Position numbers and translations under genes: made by a program. This document shows, in pieces, positions 1-6,239 of a DNA stretch of 12,736 nucleotides. Under the pieces are notes generated by a model that saw only the letters and a list, made by a program, of their open reading frames with translations, was not told the origin of the DNA and ran no database searches. Position 1 is the stretch's first letter. Each line of letters starts with the position of its first letter. The stretch lies in contig JBFHKO010000057.1 in the NCBI GenBank assembly GCA_041595355.1, positions 1 to 12,736 of the forward strand, in the 5' to 3' direction. The DNA comes from JBFHKO01 sp041595355. Its GTDB lineage: Bacteria > Pseudomonadota > Gammaproteobacteria > Enterobacterales > Aeromonadaceae.

Positions 1-120
1 ATTTTCTACAACCGTTTTTGCAGCAAGGTCGAACGGCTGGAAAACGGCTACATCAACTTCATGGATGAGTTCTCCACCATCCTCAACCGGCAATCCACCA
101 GCAAGGCAGGAGAGCACTGA
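1..120 (+). CDS. tolQ: TolQ, C-terminal end (partial)
   Basis: This is the last 39 codons of tolQ; the rest lies before the window. TolQ is the inner-membrane motor subunit that works with TolR to turn proton-motive force into movement of TolA during outer-membrane constriction at division. Frame 1 is open from the first base to a TGA at 118-120. The translation contains YNRF, ERLENGYINFMDEF and ILNRQ, which line up with the cytoplasmic C-terminal tail I recall for E. coli TolQ (YNRL, LELNYDNFMEEF, ILHRQ). The downstream order tolR-tolA-tolB-pal confirms the assignment. The stop overlaps the tolR start by one base (TGATG), so the two are probably translationally coupled. The last codons contain AGGAGAG, which serves as the tolR ribosome binding site. 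Confidence 0.93.
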   Translation: MFYNRFCSKVERLENGYINFMDEFSTILNRQSTSKAGEH

Positions 121-548
121 TGCAGCCGGTGGAACGCAGACGGCGGCGTGCGGTCGCCGAGATCAACGTGGTGCCTTACATAGACGTCATGCTGGTGCTG
201 CTCATCATCTTCATGGCCACGGCGCCCATCATCATGCAGGGGGTCAATGTCGACCTGCCGCAGACCGATTCCAAGCCGCTGCCGGATGACGCCAAGACGC
301 CGGTGGTGGCCTCGGTGGATGCCCAGGGGCGTTACTTCGTCGATATCGGCAACTCCAGCAAGCAGGCCGTGGGGCTGGATGATCTGGCCATGGAAGTGCA
401 GCAGTACCTGCAAAGCCACCCGGATTCACTCGTGGTGGTGCAGGGGGATGCCAAGGTCTCGTATGACTTTGTCATCCAGTTGATGGCGGCCCTCAAAGAG
501 GCGGGCGTGCCGAATGTTGGTCTGATGACCCAGCCACGAGACAAGTAA
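120..548 (+). CDS. tolR: TolR, Tol-Pal proton-channel subunit
   Basis: TolR is the second motor subunit of the Tol-Pal system. It has a short cytoplasmic N-terminus, one transmembrane helix and a periplasmic domain, and belongs to the ExbD/TolR family. The 142-residue product equals the E. coli length. An arginine-rich cytoplasmic stretch (residues 6-10) precedes EINVVPYIDVMLVLLIIFM. Asp22 sits in the membrane helix at the place of E. coli Asp23, the proton-path residue. The periplasmic part (about 40-142) shows VDLP near its start and ends with GVPNVGLMTQP, a family-typical C-terminus. The start is fixed by AGGAGAG six bases upstream and by the one-base overlap with tolQ. The next gene, tolA, begins 13 bases after the stop. 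Confidence 0.96.
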   Translation: MQPVERRRRRAVAEINVVPYIDVMLVLLIIFMATAPIIMQGVNVDLPQTDSKPLPDDAKTPVVASVDAQGRYFVDIGNSSKQAVGLDDLAMEVQQYLQSHPDSLVVVQGDAKVSYDFVIQLMAALKEAGVPNVGLMTQPRDK

Positions 549-561
549 CCGGGAGAATCGG

Positions 562-1620
562 GTGAGACGCCGTATAACCGGACCCTTGCTTATCTCTATC
601 CTGATGCACCTGGCGCTCGGGGTAGTGCTGCTGGTGGGGGTCAACATAGAGCCACCAAAACGTCCGGCCGGTACCCCTGGCGCCATAATGCACGCTGTGG
701 TGGTTGACCAGCTGGAATTCAAGCAGCAGGCGCAATTTGCGCGCAAGCAGGAGCAGCAAAAGCAGCAGCAGGAAGCCGAGCGCGTCGAGCAGCAGAAGGC
801 CGAGGCCGAAGCGGCTCGCCAGCAGAAGCAGGAAGAGGTGGTGCGCCTGCGCAAGGCGGAGGCTGAACGCAAGGCAGTCAAGGAAGCCGAGCGCAAGCAG
901 GAAGTCGAACGCCAGCGCAAGGAAGCCGAGCAGAAGCTGGCCGTGGAGAGGAAAAAAGAAGAGGCCCTGAAACAGAAGCAGGAGCAGGAGCTCAAGCTGA
1001 AGCTGGCCGAGGAACGCAAGAAGAAAGAGGCCGAGAAGAAGGCTGAAGAGAAAAAGGCCGAAGAGCTGCGCAAGAAGCAGGAGGCCGACAAGAAGGCCGA
1101 GGAGCAGAAGAAGCTGCTGGCCGAGAAAAAGGCTGAAGAGAAAAAGGCCGAAGAGCTGCGCAAGAAGCAGGAGGCTGACAAAAAGGCCGAAGAGCAGAAG
1201 AAGCTGCTGGCCGAGAAAAAGGCAGAGCAGGCGCGCCAGCAGAAGCTGAAACAGGACGCCAAGCGCTTGGAAGAGGAGCTGTTCAGTGATCTGGACGACC
1301 CCAATGCCACTGATAGTCAGCACAACCCGTCCGCTTCCGGCAGCCCCGGTGAAACGGATGCCTATCAGGGACTGATAGTGGCGACCATCCAGCGTTACTG
1401 GCTGGTGGATCAGACCATGTTTGGCAAGGAGTGCCAGTTGAAAGTACAGTTGGCACCTGATGGACTGGTCATTTCCGTCAGTGGTGGCCAGGGTGATACG
1501 GCCGTGTGTCGTGCGTCCGTGGCTGCGATCAACAAGATTGACAAGTTCCCGGCGCCGCCCGCGGCTATTTATGCAAGTGCGAAAAATCTGTCCCTGACAT
1601 TACAACCTGGAAGTAGGTGA
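562..1620 (+). CDS. tolA: TolA, periplasm-spanning Tol-Pal protein
   Basis: TolA is anchored in the inner membrane and energised by TolQR. It reaches across the periplasm to bind TolB and Pal, and in relatives it is also a receptor component for colicins and filamentous phage. The 352-residue product is shorter than E. coli TolA (421). Domain I holds a membrane helix at about residues 8-27 with the SxxxH motif (Ser12, His16) needed for coupling to TolQR. Domain II (about 50-240) is a long Lys/Glu/Ala/Gln-rich helix that includes two nearly identical 30-residue repeats. Domain III (about 255-352) carries Cys291 and Cys316, 25 residues apart like the disulfide cysteines of the E. coli protein. 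The start is GTG, preceded by GGGAGAA at 551-557. The stop overlaps the possible GTG start of tolB, so coupling is likely. The low-complexity domain II gives long meaningless antisense frames. Confidence 0.95.
   Translation: MRRRITGPLLISILMHLALGVVLLVGVNIEPPKRPAGTPGAIMHAVVVDQLEFKQQAQFARKQEQQKQQQEAERVEQQKAEAEAARQQKQEEVVRLRKAEAERKAVKEAERKQEVERQRKEAEQKLAVERKKEEALKQKQEQELKLKLAEERKKKEAEKKAEEKKAEELRKKQEADKKAEEQKKLLAEKKAEEKKAEELRKKQEADKKAEEQKKLLAEKKAEQARQQKLKQDAKRLEEELFSDLDDPNATDSQHNPSASGSPGETDAYQGLIVATIQRYWLVDQTMFGKECQLKVQLAPDGLVISVSGGQGDTAVCRASVAAINKIDKFPAPPAAIYASAKNLSLTLQPGSR
1031..1210. repeat. 90-bp tandem duplication inside tolA
   Basis: Two direct copies lie head to tail, at 1031-1120 and 1121-1210, followed by the first bases of a third copy (about 1211-1223). 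By eye the copies differ at four positions, all third-codon changes that keep the amino acid (Lys, Ala, Lys, Glu). Each copy encodes 30 residues of the helical domain II, so the duplication keeps frame and lengthens the periplasmic arm. The near identity implies a recent duplication or gene conversion. Confidence 0.92.
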
Positions 1621-1622
1621 AG

Positions 1623-2945
1623 ATGAAGAAACTCATGACTGCAATGCTGGCCTGGCTGCTGCTGAGCCAGACCGCCTTTGCCGAGCTGGCCATCCTGGTG
1701 ACCGGCGGCATCGACAGCGGGCGTCCCATCGCGGTGCCGGCCTTCAAGTGGACCGGCGGCGGTGCCCTGCCCGAGGATGTCGCCAATGTCATCAGCTCGG
1801 ATCTGATGCGTAGCGGCAAGTTCAATCCGCTCAATCGCATCTCCATGCCGCAATCTCCGGGCACCAGCCAGGAGATTAATTTCCCGGTGTGGGGCAACAT
1901 GGGCATAGAGGCCATGGTGGTCGGCAGCATAGAACCCGCCGGCGCTGATCAGTATCGGGTCACCTTTGAACTGGTGGATGTGGTGGCCGGCAAGTCCCAA
2001 AGCCTCGCGCTGGGTGGCGGCAAGTCCCCGGTGCTGGACAGCCGGGTGGCCACTGTCTCCGGCAAACAGCTGCGCCAGTATGCCCACCGCATCTCGGATA
2101 TCGTCTACGAACGTCTGACCGGCGAGCGTGGCGCCTTCCTGACCCGCATCGCCTACATCAACGTCAAGCATGGAACGGCCTATCCGTTCTCCCTGATGTT
2201 GGCGGACTATGATGGCTACAACGAAAAGATGCTGCTGCGCTCCAAGGAGCCGCTGATGTCCCCCTCCTGGTCACCGGACGGCCGCAAGCTGGCTTATGTG
2301 AGCTTTGAGAAGCGTCGCGCCTCCATCTATATCCAGGATCTCTATACCCAGGCACGCTCTCTGGTGGCCTCCTACAACGGCATCAACGGTGCTCCCCAGT
2401 GGTCTCCGGATGGGCGCAAGCTGGCCATGGTGCTTTCCAAGGATGGGCAGCCGGATATCTATGTCATCGACATCGCCAGCCGGCAGTTGACGCGGGTCAC
2501 GGCGGATCGTGCCATCGACACCGAGCCCTCCTGGGGCGCGGATGGACAGACTCTTTATTTTACCTCCGAGAGGGGTGGCAAGCCTCAGATATATCGAGTA
2601 AATTTGTCATCCGGCGACGCGCAGCGCGTGACGTGGGAAGGGGACATGAACATGGGTGCATCGGTAGGACCGGACGGTAAGAGCCTGGTACTGGTGAGCC
2701 GCGTTCAGGGCCAGTACCGCATCGCCCGACAGGATCTGGAAACCGGCGCAATTTATGTGCTGACACAGACCTCGTTGGACGAGTCGCCCAGTGTTGCGCC
2801 GAACGGGAGTATGATAATCTACAGCACCGTCTATCAGGGCCGACAAGGATTGGCGCTGGTATCGGCTGATGGACGATTCAAAGCGAATCTGCCGTCAAGC
2901 AAAGGCGAAGTCAGAGCTCCTGCTTGGTCGCCGTTTTTGAACTAA
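1623..2945 (+). CDS. tolB: TolB, periplasmic beta-propeller of Tol-Pal
   Basis: TolB is a soluble periplasmic protein that shuttles between Pal and TolA and controls how tightly Pal holds peptidoglycan. The 440-residue product (E. coli 430) begins with a signal peptide: lysines, then AMLAWLLLSQTAFA with cleavage expected before ELAIL. The N-terminal alpha/beta domain contains SGRPIAVPAFKW, SGKFNPLNR and GIEAMVVGSI. The C-terminal beta-propeller shows repeated blade motifs: SPSWSPDGRKLAYVSF, APQWSPDGRKLAMV, EPSWGADGQTLYFTSE, SVGPDGKSLVLVSR and SVAPNGSMIIYS, then a closing APAWSP. I chose ATG at 1623, with GGAAG at 1609-1613 nine bases upstream. A GTG at 1617 that overlaps the tolA stop would add two residues and cannot be excluded. 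Pal begins 30 bases after the stop. Confidence 0.95.
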   Translation: MKKLMTAMLAWLLLSQTAFAELAILVTGGIDSGRPIAVPAFKWTGGGALPEDVANVISSDLMRSGKFNPLNRISMPQSPGTSQEINFPVWGNMGIEAMVVGSIEPAGADQYRVTFELVDVVAGKSQSLALGGGKSPVLDSRVATVSGKQLRQYAHRISDIVYERLTGERGAFLTRIAYINVKHGTAYPFSLMLADYDGYNEKMLLRSKEPLMSPSWSPDGRKLAYVSFEKRRASIYIQDLYTQARSLVASYNGINGAPQWSPDGRKLAMVLSKDGQPDIYVIDIASRQLTRVTADRAIDTEPSWGADGQTLYFTSERGGKPQIYRVNLSSGDAQRVTWEGDMNMGASVGPDGKSLVLVSRVQGQYRIARQDLETGAIYVLTQTSLDESPSVAPNGSMIIYSTVYQGRQGLALVSADGRFKANLPSSKGEVRAPAWSPFLN

Positions 2946-2975
2946 CCCTAACCATAAATCTCCAAGGATATAACA

Positions 2976-3479
2976 ATGCAAATCAACACCCTTCTGAAAA
3001 GCCTGCTGGTCGCTCTGCCGATGCTGACTCTGGCTGCCTGTAGCTCCAACAGCGACTCCTCCGCCGCCACCAGCGATTCCGCCATGGAAACCGCTCCGGC
3101 CGAGATGGGTCTGTCTGCTGAAGAAGCCATGCGTCAGAAGTATGAAGCCCTGCGTCAGGACAACACCATCTACTTCGAATTCGACCGTGATGACATCAAG
3201 GGTCAGTACGCCGAGCTGCTGCAAGCCCACGCTGACTTCCTGAAGCAGAACAGCACCATCAAGGTTCTGGTCGAAGGTCACGGTGACGAGCGCGGTACCC
3301 CTGAGTACAACATCGCCCTGGGTGAGCGCCGTGCCAAGGCTGTGGCCATCTACCTGCAAAACCTGGGTGTGGATGCCTCTCAGCTGTCCATCGTGAGCTA
3401 CGGCGAAGAGAAGCCGGCTGACACCACTCACACCGAAGCAGCCTTCTCCAAGAACCGTCGCGCTGTTCTGGTTTACTAA
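2976..3479 (+). CDS. pal: Pal, peptidoglycan-associated outer-membrane lipoprotein
   Basis: Pal anchors the outer membrane to peptidoglycan and is the outer-membrane partner of TolA and TolB. The 167-residue product (E. coli 173) begins with a lipoprotein signal ending LTLAAC, so Cys22 should be lipidated. Ser at +2 favours export to the outer membrane. A Ser/Ala-rich flexible tether covers about residues 23-45. The OmpA-like peptidoglycan-binding domain (about 60-167) shows YFEFDRDDIK, VEGHGDERGTPEYNIALGERR, IVSYGEEKP and the final SKNRRAVLVY, all diagnostic of Pal. The ATG has AAGGA centred about ten bases upstream. Codons look strongly optimised (many CTG, CGT, AAG, GAA), which fits an abundant protein. 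The terminator-like hairpin shortly downstream suggests that pal is the end point for part of the operon's transcripts. Confidence 0.97.
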   Translation: MQINTLLKSLLVALPMLTLAACSSNSDSSAATSDSAMETAPAEMGLSAEEAMRQKYEALRQDNTIYFEFDRDDIKGQYAELLQAHADFLKQNSTIKVLVEGHGDERGTPEYNIALGERRAKAVAIYLQNLGVDASQLSIVSYGEEKPADTTHTEAAFSKNRRAVLVY

Positions 3480-3492
3480 GGTCTAACGGTTG

Positions 3493-4275
3493 ATGACTAC
3501 CGTCAGTATGAAAGCGGCCATTACGATGGCCGCTCTTTTTTCTGCGGCGCCCCTGCTGGCGGCGTCCAGCGGTTCGATTGAGGAACGCCTCGATCGCTTG
3601 GAGCGTGCCGATAACAGCCGTAATCTTATCCAGATTGACATGCAGCAACAGCTGGATGTCCTGGGTAACGAGGTGCGCCAGCTGCGTGGTGCGCTGGAGG
3701 AGGCGAACTACAAGCTGCAACAGGCCACCGAACGCCAGAAGGCGCTGTATCAGGAGCTGGACAAGGTCAAGGCGGCACCGCCAGCCATCGCGCCGACTGT
3801 GCCTTCTGGTGCGGCTGCGCCCGCTGGGGGGACTCCTGCTGCCGCAAACCCGGCCGCTGGGGTGCGAAGCGTCACGACGCCATCCAGCGACCAGGCTACG
3901 CCTGGGGAGAGCAAGGCCTATGATGCCGCCGTCAATCTGGTGATCAAGGATAAGCAGTACGACAAGGCGGTGCCGGCATTCCAGACGTTTATCGCCCAGT
4001 ATCCGCAGTCCACCTATGTGCCCAATGCCCATTACTGGCTGGGGCAGCTGCTGTTCAACCAGGGCGACAGGGAAAGCGCCAAGACGCATTTTCTGACCGT
4101 GGCCCAGAAGTACAAGGACTCGGCCAAACGACCGGATGCTATCCTCAAGTTGGGGATGATCAGCCAGTTCGAGGGTGACAATGAAAAGGCAGACAAGTTC
4201 TTCCAGCTCGTCATCGCCCAGTATCCCAACTCCTCCTCCGCCCAGCTGGCGAAGAAGGCGATGGGGAGCCGGTAA
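3493..4275 (+). CDS. cpoB: CpoB (YbgF), Tol-Pal associated coiled-coil/TPR protein
   Basis: CpoB is a periplasmic protein that coordinates Tol-driven outer-membrane constriction with peptidoglycan synthesis by PBP1B-LpoB, as shown in E. coli. The 260-residue product (E. coli 263) has a signal peptide (MKAAITMAALFSAAPLLA with cleavage near ASSGS). A coiled coil follows at about 30-90 (EERLDRLERAD, then QQQLDVLGNEVRQLRGALEE), then an Ala/Pro/Gly linker to about 140, then a C-terminal TPR block with KQYDKAVPAFQTFI, HYWLGQLLFNQGDRESA and EGDNEKADKFFQLVI. The start is uncertain. TTG 3490, ATG 3493 and ATG 3508 share the frame. I prefer 3493 because AAGG lies at 3478-3481 and 3508 has no ribosome binding site. 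An intrinsic-terminator-like hairpin covers codons 8-14, which is unusual. The gene follows pal by 13 bases. Confidence 0.92.
   Translation: MTTVSMKAAITMAALFSAAPLLAASSGSIEERLDRLERADNSRNLIQIDMQQQLDVLGNEVRQLRGALEEANYKLQQATERQKALYQELDKVKAAPPAIAPTVPSGAAAPAGGTPAAANPAAGVRSVTTPSSDQATPGESKAYDAAVNLVIKDKQYDKAVPAFQTFIAQYPQSTYVPNAHYWLGQLLFNQGDRESAKTHFLTVAQKYKDSAKRPDAILKLGMISQFEGDNEKADKFFQLVIAQYPNSSSAQLAKKAMGSR
3511..3541 (+). terminator. Terminator-like hairpin inside the cpoB 5' end
   Basis: GCGGCCAT (3514-3521) and ATGGCCGC (3526-3533) form a perfect 8-bp stem around the tetraloop TACG, which becomes the very stable UACG class in RNA. Three A precede the stem and TCTTTTTTCT follows it. By shape this is a textbook rho-independent terminator, yet it lies 21 bases inside cpoB. 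I infer partial termination after pal (attenuation), relieved when ribosomes translate the cpoB start. The sequence is seen directly; the activity is inferred. Confidence 0.7.
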
Positions 4276-4356
4276 GTGCCTTTTGCGCGGCAGTCGGCAA
4301 AATATGAGCGGATTGATTGAAGCCTGAGCAAACAGTCAATATTATCCATTTTTCTG

Positions 4357-4391
4357 TTGCGTCAGTTAGCTAAATCCGTAATATAGGCCGC
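4357..4391 (+). promoter_or_regulatory. Promoter of the tRNA operon
   Basis: TTGCGT (4357-4362) and TAATAT (4379-4384) are separated by 16 bases. Directly after the -10 box comes AGGCCGCCGTCGG, a G+C-rich discriminator typical of stringently controlled stable-RNA promoters. The region just upstream (about 4335-4355) is A/T-rich and could act as an UP element. The predicted transcript starts near 4391, roughly 37 bases before the first tRNA. The rest of the 152-base gap after cpoB shows no clear terminator. Confidence 0.65.
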
Positions 4392-4427
4392 CGTCGGCAG
4401 GGCAGTTTAGCAACGCCGGCATTGCGT

Positions 4428-4503
4428 GGGTCGTTAGCTCAGTTGGTAGAGCAGTTGACTTTTAATCAATTGGTCGCAGGTTCGAATCCCGCACGACCCA
4501 CCA
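4428..4503 (+). tRNA. tRNA-Lys(UUU), copy 1
   Basis: A complete 76-nt cloverleaf with encoded CCA. The acceptor stem is GGGTCGT/ACGACCC, the D arm GCTCAGTTGGTAGAGC, and the anticodon loop CTTTTAA (anticodon TTT). The sequence is nearly identical to the E. coli lysine tRNA as I recall it. One oddity is the T stem: GCAGG opposite CCCGC leaves an A51-C63 mismatch, where E. coli has CCTGC. The copy at 4780-4855 is identical, so the mismatch is not a sequencing slip in one copy. Confidence 0.97.
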
Positions 4504-4514
4504 CAATATGACCC

Positions 4515-4590
4515 GGACGCTTAGCTCAGCCGGGAGAGCACCTCCCTTACAAGGAGGGGGTCACTGGTTCGATCCCAGTAGCGTCCACCA
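4515..4590 (+). tRNA. tRNA-Val(UAC), copy 1
   Basis: A complete 76-nt tRNA with encoded CCA. The acceptor stem GGACGCT pairs with AGCGTCC, the anticodon arm CCTCC-CTTACAA-GGAGG gives anticodon TAC, and the T arm is ACTGG-TTCGATC-CCAGT, fully paired. It lies 11 bases after the first tRNA-Lys in the same transcript. It is identical to the copy at 4689-4764, including four flanking bases upstream and five downstream. Confidence 0.97.
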
Positions 4591-4605
4591 GATTTGCAGA
4601 AATTT

Positions 4606-4681
<76 letters not shown>

Positions 4682-4688
4682 GATACCC

Positions 4689-4764
4689 GGACGCTTAGCT
4701 CAGCCGGGAGAGCACCTCCCTTACAAGGAGGGGGTCACTGGTTCGATCCCAGTAGCGTCCACCA
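4689..4764 (+). tRNA. tRNA-Val(UAC), copy 2
   Basis: Identical in all 76 bases to the tRNA-Val at 4515-4590, with anticodon TAC and encoded CCA. It follows tRNA-Lys(CUU) after a seven-base spacer. The shared flanks show that the copies arose by, or are kept alike by, duplication or gene conversion. Confidence 0.97.
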
Positions 4765-4779
4765 GATTTTCAGAGATCT

Positions 4780-4855
4780 GGGTCGTTAGCTCAGTTGGTA
4801 GAGCAGTTGACTTTTAATCAATTGGTCGCAGGTTCGAATCCCGCACGACCCACCA
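4780..4855 (+). tRNA. tRNA-Lys(UUU), copy 2
   Basis: Identical in all 76 bases to the tRNA-Lys at 4428-4503, including the A51-C63 mismatch in the T stem. It is the last tRNA of the operon. No intrinsic terminator follows. The next 42 bases are rich in C and T and poor in G (18 C, 4 G by hand count), then comes the small hairpin TTCCCC-TTT-GGGGAA at 4898-4912, so Rho-dependent termination is possible. Confidence 0.97.
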
Positions 4856-5055
4856 TCCTCCTCTTCTTCTTGTTACGCCCTCTCCAGTCTCTATCGCTTC
4901 CCCTTTGGGGAACACCTCGCTTCCAGTTTACCCGCACATTTTTCACCGCTGCTCGTCGAATGCGTCCTGCTGTTGCCCCCTTGCATCCGGGGCCCCCCGA
5001 CAGGTTGTGGCGTGGCGGCTGGGCTTGCCGCACGGCAGCGCCCGGGTCGGGCCGC

Positions 5056-5095
5056 TTGGGATCGACTGCGGCTTGTGGTTATAATTGGGAATTAT
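5056..5095 (+). promoter_or_regulatory. nadA promoter with overlapping palindrome
   Basis: TTGGGA (5056-5061), an 18-base spacer and a consensus TATAAT (5080-5085) form a likely sigma-70 promoter about 30 bases before the nadA start. The perfect inverted repeat ATAATT-GGG-AATTAT (5081-5095) overlaps the -10 box and the start region, as an operator would. E. coli nadA is repressed by NadR, but I see no clear NadR box, so the regulator is unknown. The rest of the gap from 4856 holds only the C/T-rich stretch after the tRNAs. Confidence 0.55.
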
Positions 5096-5117
5096 CCTGG
5101 AATGACGGAACATCAAG

Positions 5118-6179
5118 ATGAGCAGTGCGGTCAGTATTGTTGAAATCGACTACCCCTTTCCCCTGAAACCGGCACCGCTATCGGCGGCCGAGCAGCAGAC
5201 GCTCACGGCCGACATCAAGCAGCTGTTGCAGGCCCGTCAGGCGGTGTTGATTGCCCATTACTACACGGACCCCGAAATCCAGGCCCTGGCCGAGGCGACC
5301 GGCGGCTTTGTGGGGGATTCGCTGGAGATGGCACGCTTTGGCAAGCAGCACGCCGCCAAGACCCTCATCATCGCCGGCGTTCGCTTCATGGGTGAAACAG
5401 CGAAGATACTGAGTCCAGAGAAGCAGGTATTGATGCCCACCCTGCACGCCGAGTGTTCCCTGGATCTGGGCTGCCCCATCGAAGCCTTCAGCGATTTCTG
5501 CGATCAGCACCCGGAGCACACCGTGGTGGTGTACGCCAATACCTCGGCCGCGGTGAAGGCGCGCGCCGACTGGGTGGTGACCTCCAGCATCGCCCTGCAG
5601 GTGGTCGAGCATCTGGATGCCGAGGGCAAGAAGATCCTCTGGGCTCCGGATCGGCATCTGGGCGCCTACATCGAAAAACAGACCGGTGCCGAGATGCTGC
5701 GCTGGCAGGGGGCCTGCATAGTGCATGATGAATTCAAGTCCAAGGCGCTGCAGCGTCTCAAGGAGGAGCATCCGGATGCGGCCGTGCTGGTGCACCCTGA
5801 GTCACCGGCCTCGGTGATCGCACTGGCCGATGCGGTGGGCTCCACCAGCCAGCTGATCAAGGCGGCCCGGGAGCTGCCGCAGCAAAAGCTGATTGTGGCC
5901 ACTGACCGGGGCATTTTCTACAAGATGCAGCAGGCCTGTCCGGACAAGCAGATGCTGGAGGCACCGACCGGCGGTGAGGGAGCCACCTGCCGCAGCTGTG
6001 CCCACTGCCCCTGGATGGCCATGAACGGCCTGGTCGCCATCAAGGCGGCGCTGGAGGAGGGCGAGGCTGGTCACGCCATCCATGTCGATGCCAAGACGCG
6101 GGAGCAGGCGTTGATCCCGCTGCAGCGGATGCTCGACTTTGCGGCCGGTTTGCAGGCGGGCCCGGCGGGCAAAGGCTGA
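5118..6179 (+). CDS. nadA: NadA, quinolinate synthase (4Fe-4S)
   Basis: NadA condenses iminoaspartate (made by NadB) with dihydroxyacetone phosphate to give quinolinate, the precursor of the NAD pyridine ring, in the cytoplasm. The 353-residue product (E. coli 347) contains AHYYTDPEIQ, GGFVGDSLEMARF, GVRFMGETAKILSP, APDRHLGAYI and HPESP. The three cluster ligands match E. coli NadA exactly in number: Cys113 (HAECS), Cys200 (WQGAC) and Cys297, the last within CRSCAHC, a CxxCxxC motif seen in the enterobacterial enzyme. The ATG at 5118 has only a weak GACGGAA upstream. It lies 262 bases after the tRNA array, matching the E. coli order of tRNAs before nadA. Unlike E. coli, no pnuC transporter gene follows; a terminator comes 19 bases after the stop. 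Confidence 0.97.
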   Translation: MSSAVSIVEIDYPFPLKPAPLSAAEQQTLTADIKQLLQARQAVLIAHYYTDPEIQALAEATGGFVGDSLEMARFGKQHAAKTLIIAGVRFMGETAKILSPEKQVLMPTLHAECSLDLGCPIEAFSDFCDQHPEHTVVVYANTSAAVKARADWVVTSSIALQVVEHLDAEGKKILWAPDRHLGAYIEKQTGAEMLRWQGACIVHDEFKSKALQRLKEEHPDAAVLVHPESPASVIALADAVGSTSQLIKAARELPQQKLIVATDRGIFYKMQQACPDKQMLEAPTGGEGATCRSCAHCPWMAMNGLVAIKAALEEGEAGHAIHVDAKTREQALIPLQRMLDFAAGLQAGPAGKG

Positions 6180-6197
6180 GGTGCGCGAGCACACATG

Positions 6198-6231
6198 AAC
6201 AAGGGCACCCTGGGGTGCCCTTGTTGTTTTT
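6198..6231 (+). terminator. Intrinsic terminator after nadA
   Basis: AACAAGGGCACC (6198-6209) and GGTGCCCTTGTT (6214-6225) form a perfect 12-bp stem with a CTGG loop, followed by GTTTTTG. The T tract is on the + side only, so it mainly ends nadA transcripts. The convergent gene yeaD stops nine bases beyond it and may use the stem without a good U tract. A small hairpin, GTGC-GCGA-GCAC (6181-6192), precedes it. Confidence 0.85.
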
Positions 6232-6239
6232 GCAGCGGC

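Noticed and set aside
426..1323. Two overlapping minus-strand frames of about 280-290 codons opposite tolA
   Set aside because: They are low-complexity Ser/Phe/Leu-rich products of reading the Lys/Glu/Ala repeat codons backwards. They are not genes.
4795..5121. A 108-codon frame starting inside the last tRNA-Lys
   Set aside because: It starts within tRNA sequence, has no ribosome binding site and no recognisable protein features.
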